From Dyadobacter frigoris (lineage in GTDB: Bacteria; Bacteroidota; Bacteroidia; Cytophagales; Spirosomataceae), in contig NZ_SZVO01000005.1 in the NCBI RefSeq assembly GCF_005280585.1, positions 248,001 to 312,000 of the forward strand: DNA of 64,000 nucleotides, given 5' to 3'. The notes beneath the pieces were generated by a model that saw nothing but the letters and a program-made list of their open reading frames with translations, was not told the origin of the DNA and did not search any database. The translations under genes were made by a program, and so were the position numbers. Each line of letters begins with the position of its first letter. Positions within the stretch are counted from its first letter, which is position 1. Below are positions 45,025-53,853 of this stretch, in pieces.

Positions 45025-45152
45025 AGAATATATTTGTTTATTTCAATTTATTCCTGAATTAACTCTACAAATCCTTCCAGTTAGTGAAGATACAAAATTA
45101 GACTACAAATCTGCAATGATCCTTTTGTAAACTTCAAATTTGAATCGATGAT

Positions 45153-45177
45153 AACGTTCCCGATAACGATTGCACAA
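45153..45177. promoter_or_regulatory. candidate LacI-type operator before kduD
   Basis: A 25-base segment containing AACGTTCCCGATAACGATTG, with the inverted CGTT...AACG halves spaced by 6. It recurs exactly at 47258-47282. In both places the block CTAAACTCGT begins 40 bases further on, so operator and promoter have been duplicated as a unit. It lies 126 bases before kduD, in the gap with the divergent LacI gene. Confidence 0.65.
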
Positions 45178-45302
45178 AAAAAGGCCAGGCATTGTTTGAT
45201 GTTTCTGATTATTAAATCTAAACTCGTTAAAATTCATATTCGTTTTCCGGTACTTTCTTTTTTATTCATTGAAATACCGCAAAAGTTACAAGACCCATTT
45301 AG

Positions 45303-46073
45303 ATGAATAGTACAAATTTATTCGACCTGACCGGAAAAACCGCGCTGGTTACAGGTTGCAACCGGGGAATAGGCAAGGCAATGGCCGAAGCCCTTGCCGA
45401 AGCAGGTGCAGATATCATCGGTGTTTCGTCTTCCCTTCCCGCCACTGAAAGTGAAATTCAAAAGTCAATCACAGAAATCGGGCGAAAATTTTATCCTTAT
45501 CAGGTTGATCTGGGAGATCGTGCGAGCTTATATTCTTTTATCAAAAAAGTAAAAGAAGAACATAAAACGATTGATATTCTGGTGAATAATGCCGGCATTA
45601 TTCTGCGCCAGCCAGCTGCCGAACATTCGGATGAATACTGGGATCAGGTTTTAAACATTAACCTGGACGCTCCGTTTATTCTTTCGCGTGAATTGGGTAA
45701 AGAAATGGTCGCCAGAGGTTATGGTAAAATTATCTTCACAGCTTCTTTATTGACTTTCCAGGGTGGAATTAATGTGCCGGGATACACCGCTTCCAAAAGT
45801 GCCATCGGCGGTTTGGTAAAAGCACTTGCCAATGAATGGGCTGGAAAAGGTGTCAATGTTAATGCCATTGCGCCGGGTTATATTAATACGGATAATACGG
45901 AAGCGCTGAGAAACGATCCGGTCCGAAGCAAATCCATTCTCGACAGAATCCCTGCCGGAAGATGGGGAATGCCTGAAGACTTCAAAGGCCCTGTTTTATT
46001 CCTGGCTTCGGATGCTTCCAATTATGTCAGCGGAACTACTTTGACTGTTGATGGTGGATGGATGGGGCGCTAA
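45303..46073 (+). CDS. kduD: 2-dehydro-3-deoxy-D-gluconate 5-dehydrogenase KduD
   Basis: A 256-residue SDR enzyme. It reduces 2,5-diketo-3-deoxygluconate (DK-II) to 2-keto-3-deoxygluconate (KDG) with NAD(P)H, the late step in the breakdown of unsaturated uronates from pectin. Motifs: FDLTGKTALVTGCNRGIG (about 4-21), NNAGIILRQPAAEHSDEYWD (about 93-112, the KduD-typical form), TASLLTFQGG, YTASKSA (Tyr/Lys) and GGWMGR at the end. It lies 179 bases before kduI, which also acts in this route. Likely controlled by the divergent LacI regulator. Confidence 0.93.
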   Translation: MNSTNLFDLTGKTALVTGCNRGIGKAMAEALAEAGADIIGVSSSLPATESEIQKSITEIGRKFYPYQVDLGDRASLYSFIKKVKEEHKTIDILVNNAGIILRQPAAEHSDEYWDQVLNINLDAPFILSRELGKEMVARGYGKIIFTASLLTFQGGINVPGYTASKSAIGGLVKALANEWAGKGVNVNAIAPGYINTDNTEALRNDPVRSKSILDRIPAGRWGMPEDFKGPVLFLASDASNYVSGTTLTVDGGWMGR

Positions 46074-46077
46074 TTTT

Positions 46078-46159
46078 GAATGAGTGAATGATAGAATGAG
46101 TGAATGTTGGCTCGGTCAATGTTGAATGATAGAATGAGTGAATGATAGAATGTTGGCTC
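46078..46159. repeat. short GAATGAGTGAATGATA repeats
   Basis: Two copies of about 36 bases (46078-46113, 46124-46159) built from GAATGAGTGAATG and GAATGATAGAATG words and each ending in TTGGCTC. They lie in the 178-base gap between kduD and kduI and could alter coupling of the two genes. Confidence 0.75.
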
Positions 46160-46251
46160 ATATAAACTTATAGATAATAGAATTTACAGAAAGTGCTGTT
46201 TTGCAGGAAGCTAATCGGCTAAATGCTAATAGCTAACAATCACCCCCAACT

Positions 46252-47082
46252 ATGGAAATCAGATTTGAGAGCAGCCGTAAAGAAGTTTCCCAGATGAATA
46301 CTGAAACTTTACGCGAGAATTTTTTAATTGATACTATTTTTGAAAACGATAAAATCAGCTGGGTTTATTCGCATTACGACCGCGTGATGATCGGCAGTGC
46401 AGTTCCGGCCACGGCTCCCTTGACTTTGGAAACTTTTGATTCTCTGAAAAGCAATTATTTTTTGGAAAGACGAGAAATTGGTATCATTAATATAGGCGGC
46501 GACGGAAAAGTTATAGCAGACGGAGAAGAAATTGCGATCAATAAAATGGGTTGTATTTATGTTGGAAAAGGAACACAGAAAGTAACATTTTCAAGTGACG
46601 ATAGCAGCAATCCGGCAGCATTTTATTTATTGTCTTCCCCGGCGCATCATACCTACCCAACCCGCTTGTTTACCAAAGAAGATGCTACGCCGATAACCAT
46701 CGGAAGTATGGAAACTTCCAATCACAGAACGATTTACAAGTATATTCATCTCGACGGAATTCAAAGTTGCCAGCTTGTCATGGGGCTTACCGTTTTAAAA
46801 ACCGGAAGTGTTTGGAATACCATGCCTTCACACGTGCACGATAGACGAATGGAAGCTTATTTATATTTCGACGTTCCCGCAAGCCAGCGCGTCTTACACT
46901 TAATGGGAGAACCTTCGGAAACCCGTCATTTATGGATTTCTGACCGTCAGGCGATTATATCTCCGCCGTGGTCGATACATTCAGGATGTGGGACTTCAAA
47001 TTATTCTTTCATCTGGGGAATGGCCGGAGAGAATAAAGATTATACGGATATGGACGCCGTCGCGATCAGCGATTTGAAATAA
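46252..47082 (+). CDS. kduI: 5-dehydro-4-deoxy-D-glucuronate isomerase KduI
   Basis: A 276-residue cupin-fold zinc enzyme that isomerises 5-keto-4-deoxyuronate (DKI) to DK-II, the substrate of KduD. Motifs: MEIRFESSRKEV at the start, NIGGDGKV and the metal-binding THMP-like SHVHDRRMEAYLYFD (His, His and Glu, about 196-211), with a further His in SPPWSIHSGC. Length equals the family standard (about 278). It follows kduD on the same strand and ends before a hairpin terminator, so the two genes form a unit that turns unsaturated uronates into KDG. Confidence 0.95.
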   Translation: MEIRFESSRKEVSQMNTETLRENFLIDTIFENDKISWVYSHYDRVMIGSAVPATAPLTLETFDSLKSNYFLERREIGIINIGGDGKVIADGEEIAINKMGCIYVGKGTQKVTFSSDDSSNPAAFYLLSSPAHHTYPTRLFTKEDATPITIGSMETSNHRTIYKYIHLDGIQSCQLVMGLTVLKTGSVWNTMPSHVHDRRMEAYLYFDVPASQRVLHLMGEPSETRHLWISDRQAIISPPWSIHSGCGTSNYSFIWGMAGENKDYTDMDAVAISDLK

Positions 47083-47097
47083 TAATACAAAAACTTA

Positions 47098-47141
47098 AAA
47101 GAGTTTGGAAAGTCTGATGGCTTTACCAGACTCTTTTTTTA
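47098..47141 (+). terminator. terminator after kduI
   Basis: Imperfect hairpin with AAGAGT and ACTCTT at its ends and TGG/CCA, AAAG/CTTT inside, followed by a 7-base T-run. It lies just after the kduI stop, so the following promoter must drive the kdgF genes. Confidence 0.75.
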
Positions 47142-47257
47142 TTGGTATAATACTAAATGGATCTTATTTGATTTAATGTAGTATCCTTTGAAGAATAAAA
47201 CTTTCGGTTTGTTTACGGTTAGAATTTACATTTTACCAATAAAATTCACCGACTGGC

Positions 47258-47282
47258 AACGTTCCCGATAACGATTGCACAA
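47258..47282. promoter_or_regulatory. second candidate LacI-type operator, before the kdgF operon
   Basis: Exact copy of the 25-base segment at 45153-45177. CTAAACTCGT again begins 40 bases further on (47323). It lies 800 bases before the first kdgF, with the 54-bp repeat array between, so the array would be in the leader of the transcript if this is the promoter. Confidence 0.6.
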
Positions 47283-47399
47283 CAAAAGACAATTTATTAT
47301 TTGATAATTATAATTAATTGCTCTAAACTCGTCATATTCGATTAGTAGCTGATTTCAGATTAATATATGATTTATCAAAAAAAGTCAATTATCAAACAT

Positions 47400-48062
47400 G
47401 GTGCAGCGTACCTAAGTAATTGTAGAATGGAAAAATAAACTTCCGAATCAAAAGGTGCAGCGCACCGTAATAATTGTAGAATGGAAAAATAAACTTCCGA
47501 ATCAAAAGGTGCAGCGCACCGCAATAATTGTAGAATGGAAAAATAAACTTCCGAATCAAAAGGTGCAACGCACCGTAATAATTGTAGAATGGAAAAATAA
47601 ACTTCCGAATCAAAAGGTGCAGCGCACCGCAATAATTGTAGAATGGAAAAATAAACTTCCGAATCAAAAGGTGCAGCGCACCGTAATAATTGTAAAATGG
47701 AAAAATAAACTTCCGAATCAAAAGGTGCAGCGCACCGTAATAATTGTAGAATGGAAAAATAAACTTCCGAATCAAAAGGTGCAGCGCACCGCAATAATTG
47801 TAGAATGGAAAAATAAACTTCCGAATCAAAAGGTGCAGCGCACCGTAATAATTGTAAAATGGAAAAATAAACTTCCGAATCAAAAGGTGCAGCGCACCGC
47901 AATAATTGTAGAATGGAAAAATAAACTTCCGAATCAAAAGGTGCAGCGCACCGCAATAATTGTAGAATGGAAAAATAAACTTCCGAATCAAAAGGTGCAA
48001 CGCACCGTAATAATTGTAGGAAGAACAAAGAAATCCGCAAATCCAGAAAGGTGCAGCGCACC
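47400..48062. repeat. tandem array of 54-bp units, 13 copies of GGTGCAGCGCACC
   Basis: The motif GGTGCAGCGCACC (arms GGTGC/GCACC) recurs every 54 bases at 47454, 47508, 47562 and so on to 47994, with a variant GGTGCAGCGTACC at 47400 and a final copy at 48050 after a diverged 56-base unit. The rest of each unit is AATAATTGTAGAATGG followed by AAAAATAAACTTCCGAATC. Single-base variants (c/t and g/a) separate the units. Because 54 is a multiple of three and the unit has no stops in several frames, long ORFs appear on both strands; these are not called as genes. The rest of 47083-48083 has no gene. Confidence 0.95.
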
Positions 48063-48083
48063 GTAATATTTGATCAACCAACA

Positions 48084-48428
48084 ATGAACCAAAAAGGAAA
48101 ACAATTTATAAACGATTCAGATATCGACTGGCAAGATTTAGGAGGCGGCGTTAAACGTAAAATAATGTCTTACGACGAAAATCTAATGATGGTAAAAGTC
48201 TCCTTTGAAACAGGTGGGATTGGCTCCTTACATAATCATGTGCACAGACAAATAAGCTATGTCGATAGCGGCATATTTGAAATTACGATTGAAGAAAATA
48301 GAAAAATACTAAAACAAGGAGATGCTTTTTTCATCCCTCCAAATCTCGTTCACGGCGCTTTATGCATTGAAAGAGGAACGTTAATTGACATTTTCACCCC
48401 TTTCCGGGAAGATTTCATATCAAAATAA
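48084..48428 (+). CDS. kdgF: KdgF-type cupin, cytosolic
   Basis: A 114-residue single cupin without a signal sequence. It matches KdgF, which speeds the ring opening of unsaturated uronate monomers to DKI, the step just before KduI. Metal-binding residues are visible in SLHNHVHRQISY (His, His, Gln; about 46-57) and LVHGAL (His, about 88), and the catalytic region in LIDIFTPFREDF (Asp, Phe, Arg; about 99-110). I chose the ATG at 48084, since upstream codons belong to the repeat array. It starts 22 bases after the last repeat motif and precedes a paralogue with a signal peptide. Confidence 0.85.
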   Translation: MNQKGKQFINDSDIDWQDLGGGVKRKIMSYDENLMMVKVSFETGGIGSLHNHVHRQISYVDSGIFEITIEENRKILKQGDAFFIPPNLVHGALCIERGTLIDIFTPFREDFISK

Positions 48429-48466
48429 AGCTAATAAATACTACTCAAAAACTTGACATTCCTAAA

Positions 48467-48901
48467 ATGAAATACGTTAGCCAGATTCTCAAAATATCAT
48501 TTTTCTGCTCCATACTTTTTGTTTCAGCAACACAAACATTCGCTCAAAATGCCCAGGCAAAAGCTGCTAATGGAAAACAATTTATCGTAGATGCAGATAT
48601 TCCATGGCAAGACTTGGGTGGCGGATTGAAACGAAAGATCATGTCTTACGACGAGACGATGATGATGGTAAAAATTGATTTTCAAAAAGGTGGAATCGGG
48701 ACAGCACACAAACATGTACATACCCAAATGAGCTACGTTGTCAGCGGTGTTTTTGAGGTTACTATTGGAGATAAAAAACAAGTGTTAAAACAAGGCGACG
48801 GATTTTATATTCCTTCCAATATTATGCATGGTGCTGTTTGTCTTGAACCGGGCGTTTTAATCGACATGTTTACACCGATGCGTGAAGATTTTGTTAAATA
48901 A
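48467..48901 (+). CDS. KdgF-type cupin with signal peptide (periplasmic paralogue)
   Basis: A 144-residue protein: signal peptide about 1-26 (ISFFCSILFVSATQTFAQ), then the same cupin as its neighbour (KQFIVDADIPWQDLGGGLKRKIMSYDETMMMVKIDF). Metal residues in TAHKHVHTQMSY and IMHGAV and catalytic LIDMFTPMREDF are conserved. It starts 39 bases after the cytosolic kdgF. So the organism appears to have ring-opening activity on both sides of the inner membrane, the periplasmic copy beside an exported GH105 enzyme that would make its substrate. Confidence 0.85.
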   Translation: MKYVSQILKISFFCSILFVSATQTFAQNAQAKAANGKQFIVDADIPWQDLGGGLKRKIMSYDETMMMVKIDFQKGGIGTAHKHVHTQMSYVVSGVFEVTIGDKKQVLKQGDGFYIPSNIMHGAVCLEPGVLIDMFTPMREDFVK

Positions 48902-48956
48902 AACCCTCCTCTATTCACTTACCCATTTTTAAAAAATCAATTTCACCCGTTTCCGC

Positions 48957-50867
48957 ATGAAACCAACGATTACTTTTCTCCTTTTTTGTTTTTTGTCAAT
49001 AACTGCAAACGCTCAGACGCCCTGGTCGAGGCGAATGGCGGATTCATTTATTGCCCGTAATAAAGATTCAATTCTGGTAGGAAAAAGCACGCTTACCCGT
49101 TGGGATTACGAGCAGGGGTTGATGCTGAAAGCAATTGAAAAAGTTTGGTATCGGGCCGGAGAAGGTAAATATTTTGAATATATCCGGAAAGATCTTGATC
49201 AGTATGTGAAAGAAAACGGAAGTATCAGAACGTATAAACCGGAAGATCTGAATCTGGATAATCTGCCAACTGGACGGGCTTTGCTAACTGCTTATCAGCA
49301 AACTCAACCGGATAAAGAAAAATACAAAAAAGCGGCTGATCTGCTTTGGAAACAATTGGAGGAACAGCCAAAAACCAAAGAAGGCGGTTACTGGCATAAA
49401 AAACGTTATCCAAACCAAATGTGGCTCGACGGACTTTTTATGGCCGAACCGTTTGCGGCAGAATATAGCGTCTTGTTTAATCATCCTGAACATTTCGATG
49501 ATATCGCTAAACAATTTGAGCTGATTGAAAAATATGCTGTTGATCCAAAAACAGGTCTGATTTATCACGGCTACGACGAAAGTAAGGAACAGAAATGGGC
49601 TGATAAAAAGACCGGCGTTTCACCGCATTTCTGGGGACGGGCCATTGGCTGGTATGCCATGGCTCTGGTAGAAGTGCTGGATTATTTCCCAAAAGACCAC
49701 CCCAAACGCGCAGAATTGATAAAATATCTTCAAAGATTGGCTCCGGTTTTGACTAAATATCAGGACAAGAATTCAGGTCTGTGGTATCAGATTGTTGATC
49801 AGGGAAACCGTAAAGGCAATTATTTTGAAGCATCTGCGTCCTGCATGTTTGTTTACGCCTTGGCAAAAGGATCCCGTTTGGATTACATTCCTGCCACTTA
49901 CGCCGCAACCGCCAAACGTGGTTATGAAGGAATTTTGAAAACATTCATTGTAAAAGAATCAGATGGATTAATCAGTATTGACAAAACCGTTAGCGTTGGC
50001 GGACTTGGCGGCACTCCTTACCGTGACGGTACCTATGAATATTATCTCAGCGAACCGATCCGGAAAAATGATTTGAAAGGAGTCGGACCGTTTATTATGG
50101 CCAGTGTTGAAATGGAGATTGCTGCTGAAAATAATATTGGGAAAGGTAAAAAAGTTGCTTTGGATTATTATTTCAACCACGAATTCAGAAAAAATGCGGG
50201 TCAGCAGGAACCATTTCATTATACCTGGGAAGACCGCCAGCATTCGGGATTCTGGCTTTGGGGTAATATTTATCACGACTTAGGAGCACAAACGGTTTCC
50301 ATTCCTGCTGCTCCAACTGCCGAAAATCTAAAAGGGATTGATGTCTACATCATTGTTGATCCTGATACTAAAAAAGAAACAGTTTCTCCTAATTTCATTC
50401 AGCCAAAAGACATTGCTGAAATTGAAAATTGGGTTAAAGCCGGCGGCGTTTTGATGCTGATGGCAAATGATACTTCAAACTGCGAAATCCCTCATTTCAA
50501 TGAACTCGCGAAAGTTTTTGGTATTCAATTTACCAATAAAAACAGAAATATGGTACAAGGAACGCAATTCGAACAAGGCCGGATTGATGTCACCACTGAC
50601 CGAAATATTTTCACATCGGCCAGCAAATTATATATCAAAGAATTATCTCCGCTGGCTTTATCAAATAATGCAAAATCTGCTTTAACGGATCACGAAGATA
50701 TTATTATGGCTGTTTCCAAATATGGAAAAGGAACCGTTTTCGCGATTGGTGATCCATGGATTTATAATGAATATCTGGACGGAAGAAGAATTGACAATAG
50801 TTTTCAAAACTTCGATGCAGCGAAAGAGCTTTCAATCTGGCTGTTGAAACAAACTGTAAAAAAATAA
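48957..50867 (+). CDS. GH105/GH88-type unsaturated uronyl hydrolase with C-terminal DUF4350-like domain
   Basis: A 636-residue exported protein (signal about 1-19, FLLFCFLSITANAQ). Residues about 20-440 are an (alpha/alpha)6 barrel with PNQMWLDGLFMAEPF (catalytic Asp about 160), SPHFWGRAIGWYAMALVE and GGLGGTPYRDGTYEYYLSE, as in unsaturated rhamnogalacturonyl hydrolases (YteR/GH105). Residues about 450-636 form a second alpha/beta domain (GIDVYIIVDPD, VKAGGVLMLMANDTSNCE, GKGTVFAIGDPWIYNEY), like the DUF4350/GATase-like domain. It cleaves the terminal unsaturated uronate from pectin oligosaccharides made by lyases. It directly follows the two KdgF genes. Confidence 0.88.
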   Translation: MKPTITFLLFCFLSITANAQTPWSRRMADSFIARNKDSILVGKSTLTRWDYEQGLMLKAIEKVWYRAGEGKYFEYIRKDLDQYVKENGSIRTYKPEDLNLDNLPTGRALLTAYQQTQPDKEKYKKAADLLWKQLEEQPKTKEGGYWHKKRYPNQMWLDGLFMAEPFAAEYSVLFNHPEHFDDIAKQFELIEKYAVDPKTGLIYHGYDESKEQKWADKKTGVSPHFWGRAIGWYAMALVEVLDYFPKDHPKRAELIKYLQRLAPVLTKYQDKNSGLWYQIVDQGNRKGNYFEASASCMFVYALAKGSRLDYIPATYAATAKRGYEGILKTFIVKESDGLISIDKTVSVGGLGGTPYRDGTYEYYLSEPIRKNDLKGVGPFIMASVEMEIAAENNIGKGKKVALDYYFNHEFRKNAGQQEPFHYTWEDRQHSGFWLWGNIYHDLGAQTVSIPAAPTAENLKGIDVYIIVDPDTKKETVSPNFIQPKDIAEIENWVKAGGVLMLMANDTSNCEIPHFNELAKVFGIQFTNKNRNMVQGTQFEQGRIDVTTDRNIFTSASKLYIKELSPLALSNNAKSALTDHEDIIMAVSKYGKGTVFAIGDPWIYNEYLDGRRIDNSFQNFDAAKELSIWLLKQTVKK

Positions 50868-50903
50868 AAATGTGCCGGTTATTATGATCAAGATTTACAA
50901 CTT

Positions 50904-52433
50904 ATGAATCAATTATTTCGTGAACATTTACGGCGACTGCGGAATAATCCGGACGTGATCGTCCCAGACGATTCCATTTTTCAATTACCCGAAAAAATCA
51001 TTCAGTTTGGAACTGGAGCGTTTTTACGCGGACTGGCAGATTATTATGTTGATAAAGCAAATCGTCAGGGGATTTTCAATGGACGGATCGTTGTCATAAA
51101 ATCAACAGATCAGGGAGATTTGAAGGCTTTCGAACGGCAGGATAATTTGTATACGCTGGCTATGAAAGGCGTTCAAAATGGAAAACTTGTAGAAGAAACA
51201 ATTATTTCTTCTTCTATCAGTCGTGTTTTATCGGCCAAAAATCAGTGGTCTCTCGTGCTTGATTGTGCAAGGAATCCTGCTATTAAAATTGCATTTTCCA
51301 ATACGACCGAACTTGGTATTCAGCTAGTTCAGGATGATATCTATCAATGGCCGCCGGTCTCCTTTCCGGGAAAATTACTTGCTTTTTTATACACACGTTT
51401 CAAAGCTTTTGGCGGAAATCCTGATGCGGGTCTTGTGATCGCTCCAACTGAATTGATTTCTGATAATGGGAAAAAACTGGAATCGATTGTTTTGGAACTC
51501 GCGCATAGAAACGGTCTGGAAAGTTCGTTTATCGACTGGCTTGAACAATGTAATTCATTTTGTAATTCTCTTGTTGACCGCATCGTTCCTGGAAGACCTG
51601 ACGATTTAATAAAAAAAGAAATTGAAGAACAGCTCGGTTACAAAGATGATCTGATGATTATTTCGGAATACTATGGACTCTGGGCGATTGAAGGCGATCA
51701 AAAAGTAAAAGAAATTCTATCATTCAGTCAGGTTGATTCTGGTGTCATCATAGAGCCCGATATTGAATTATACCGTGAATTGAAACTTCGGATACTGAAT
51801 GGTGCGCATACGCTCGGTTGCGGATTGGCGTATCTGAGTGGTTTCCAAACGGTAGCAAAAGCTATGGAAGACGAATTGTTTTCTGCTTTTATAACGAATT
51901 TAATTCAGAACGAAATTGCTGTCGCTATTCCTTATCCGGTTAGTACGGAACGTACGCAAAAGTTCAGCAAATTGATACTGGATCGTTTCAGAAATCCTTA
52001 TATCGGACACAAATGGATTAATATTACGCATAATTACTCTGCCAAAATCAATTCAAGAGTGATACCTGCCTTTCTTGAATTCAACAAAGAATACGGCGTT
52101 GCACCCGAATATATGACTTTTGGTTTTGCGGTATATATCTTTTTTATGAAAGCTACCAGAAAGGATAGCGATAATTATTACGGATTTTCCAACGGTACTT
52201 ATTACTTAATTCAGGATCAGCGAGCAGCTTATTTTTATCAAAAATGGCAGCTTTCATCATTACCCGAAATGGTACATCTGATACTAAAAGATCCATTTAT
52301 TTGGGGAACTGACTTAACAAAATTGGGGGTATCGGAAGATAATGTCGTCCACTATTTAGAATCTCTGGTCACCCACGGCGCTGCTCAAACGCTCGCTGAG
52401 TTTCTTACAAAAAACGAATACGCCAAAATATAA
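50904..52433 (+). CDS. uxaB: tagaturonate reductase (UxaB type)
   Basis: A 509-residue protein of the mannitol dehydrogenase superfamily. It reduces D-tagaturonate to D-altronate with NADH in galacturonate catabolism. The N-terminal nucleotide site IIQFGTGAFLRGLADYYVDKANRQG (about 31-55), NTTELGI, LVDRIVPGRPD and ILNGAHTLGCGLAYLSG (about 297-313) are present. It lies 37 bases after the GH105 gene and 34 before the transporter. uxaC and uxaA are not in the window, so the pathway is completed elsewhere. Confidence 0.88.
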   Translation: MNQLFREHLRRLRNNPDVIVPDDSIFQLPEKIIQFGTGAFLRGLADYYVDKANRQGIFNGRIVVIKSTDQGDLKAFERQDNLYTLAMKGVQNGKLVEETIISSSISRVLSAKNQWSLVLDCARNPAIKIAFSNTTELGIQLVQDDIYQWPPVSFPGKLLAFLYTRFKAFGGNPDAGLVIAPTELISDNGKKLESIVLELAHRNGLESSFIDWLEQCNSFCNSLVDRIVPGRPDDLIKKEIEEQLGYKDDLMIISEYYGLWAIEGDQKVKEILSFSQVDSGVIIEPDIELYRELKLRILNGAHTLGCGLAYLSGFQTVAKAMEDELFSAFITNLIQNEIAVAIPYPVSTERTQKFSKLILDRFRNPYIGHKWINITHNYSAKINSRVIPAFLEFNKEYGVAPEYMTFGFAVYIFFMKATRKDSDNYYGFSNGTYYLIQDQRAAYFYQKWQLSSLPEMVHLILKDPFIWGTDLTKLGVSEDNVVHYLESLVTHGAAQTLAEFLTKNEYAKI

Positions 52434-52467
52434 TTTCTAACCCCAGTCACTCTATCCCGTCGCAATT

Positions 52468-53772
52468 ATGCTTACAACCGAAATTCCGAAAATAGAAACT
52501 CAAATGACGAAATACCGCTGGCGAGTTGTGGCACTTCTATTTTTTGCAACAACCATCAATTATCTCGACAGACAAGTTTTAGGTTTATTAAAACCGGCTC
52601 TGGAAGCAGATTTCGCCTGGACAGAAAAAGATTTCAGTCATATAGTTATGGCTTTTCAGGCTGCTTATGCTATTTCGCTGATTGGTTTTGGAGCTATTAT
52701 TGACAAAATCGGGACAAAATTAGGTTACACAATTTCAGTGGTTGTGTGGAGTATTGCGGCAATTTTACATGCTACTGCAACCGGAACTTTAAGTTTTGGT
52801 TTTATGCGTGCTTTACTGGGTTTGGGAGAAGCAGGAAACTTTCCGGTGGCAATAAAGGCCACGGCTGAATGGTTTCCTAAAAAAGAAAGAGCTTTGGCAA
52901 CAGGGATTTTCAACTCCGGAGCTAATATTGGAGCGGTTGTTGCCCCCATTATGGTTCCGTGGCTTTTAGGATCATATGGCTGGCAGGAAGCGTTCCTGAT
53001 TACAGGAGCTTTGGGTTTTGTATGGTTATTTTTCTGGTTCAGATATTACGAAGTTCCTGCAAAACAGGCTCGAATTAACCAGGCTGAATTTGAATATATT
53101 CATAGTGATAATGAACCGGATACCAGTAAAGAAGCACCCGTAAAATGGCTTGATCTTTTCAAAGTACGCCAAACCTGGGCTTTTGTTTTTGGTAAAATGC
53201 TGACGGATCCGATCTGGTGGTTTTTCCTTTATTGGCTTCCATCCTATTTTGCCGAAGCTTTCAAACTTAATCTTTCAAAACCCAGCATAGAATTGGTAAT
53301 TGTTTATACCGCTACAACGATTGGAAGTATTGGCGGCGGTTATCTGTCTGGTGCTTTGATCAAAAAAGGCTGGCCCATTTTCCGCGCTCGTAAGACTTCC
53401 ATGTTTATTTTTGCGGTTCTTGTTACACCAATTATGCTTGCTCAATACACAACGAATATCTGGCAGGCAGTTTTTCTGATCAGTCTGGCTGCTGCGGCGC
53501 ATCAGGCGTGGAGTGCAAATATTTTCACAACAGCTTCGGATATGTTTCCTAAAAAGGCTGTGAGTTCCGTTGTAGGAATTGGCGGAATGGCCGGATCAGT
53601 AGGTGGAATACTTTTTCCGCTTATGGTAGGTATTATTCTGGATAATTATAAAACAGCAGGAAATATTGGTGGCGGTTATAACATCATTTTTATAATCTGT
53701 GGTTTTGCTTATCTGCTTTCATGGACTGTAATGCACTTTTTTGCTCCGAAAATGGAACAGGTGAAAATTTAA
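52468..53772 (+). CDS. MFS transporter, ACS/hexuronate (ExuT) type
   Basis: A 434-residue membrane protein with 12 predicted helices. The anion:cation symporter family start (YRWRVVALLFFATTINYLDRQVLG, about 16-39), GLGEAGNFPVAIKATAEWFPKKERALATGIFNSGANIGA (about 117-155) and SVVGIGGMAGSVGGILFPL (about 370-388) are typical of ExuT-like transporters that import hexuronates such as galacturonate with protons. Its position after tagaturonate reductase supports a uronate substrate. Confidence 0.9.
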   Translation: MLTTEIPKIETQMTKYRWRVVALLFFATTINYLDRQVLGLLKPALEADFAWTEKDFSHIVMAFQAAYAISLIGFGAIIDKIGTKLGYTISVVVWSIAAILHATATGTLSFGFMRALLGLGEAGNFPVAIKATAEWFPKKERALATGIFNSGANIGAVVAPIMVPWLLGSYGWQEAFLITGALGFVWLFFWFRYYEVPAKQARINQAEFEYIHSDNEPDTSKEAPVKWLDLFKVRQTWAFVFGKMLTDPIWWFFLYWLPSYFAEAFKLNLSKPSIELVIVYTATTIGSIGGGYLSGALIKKGWPIFRARKTSMFIFAVLVTPIMLAQYTTNIWQAVFLISLAAAAHQAWSANIFTTASDMFPKKAVSSVVGIGGMAGSVGGILFPLMVGIILDNYKTAGNIGGGYNIIFIICGFAYLLSWTVMHFFAPKMEQVKI

Positions 53773-53853
53773 CAAGGCTTTCGGCTGTCAGTGATCGGCT
53801 TTTATTCCTAAGGTTTAAAACATTTTAATGACTCAAATTATTTTAGTGAAATT

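Noticed and set aside
47400..48062. CRISPR array
   Set aside because: The whole 54-base unit is repeated with no unique spacers, and no cas genes are present.
47375..48084. Long ORFs on both strands (203, 228 and 230 codons) across the 54-bp array
   Set aside because: They arise because the unit length is a multiple of three and lacks stops; no start signals or family resemblance. Only weak grounds for a translated leader peptide.
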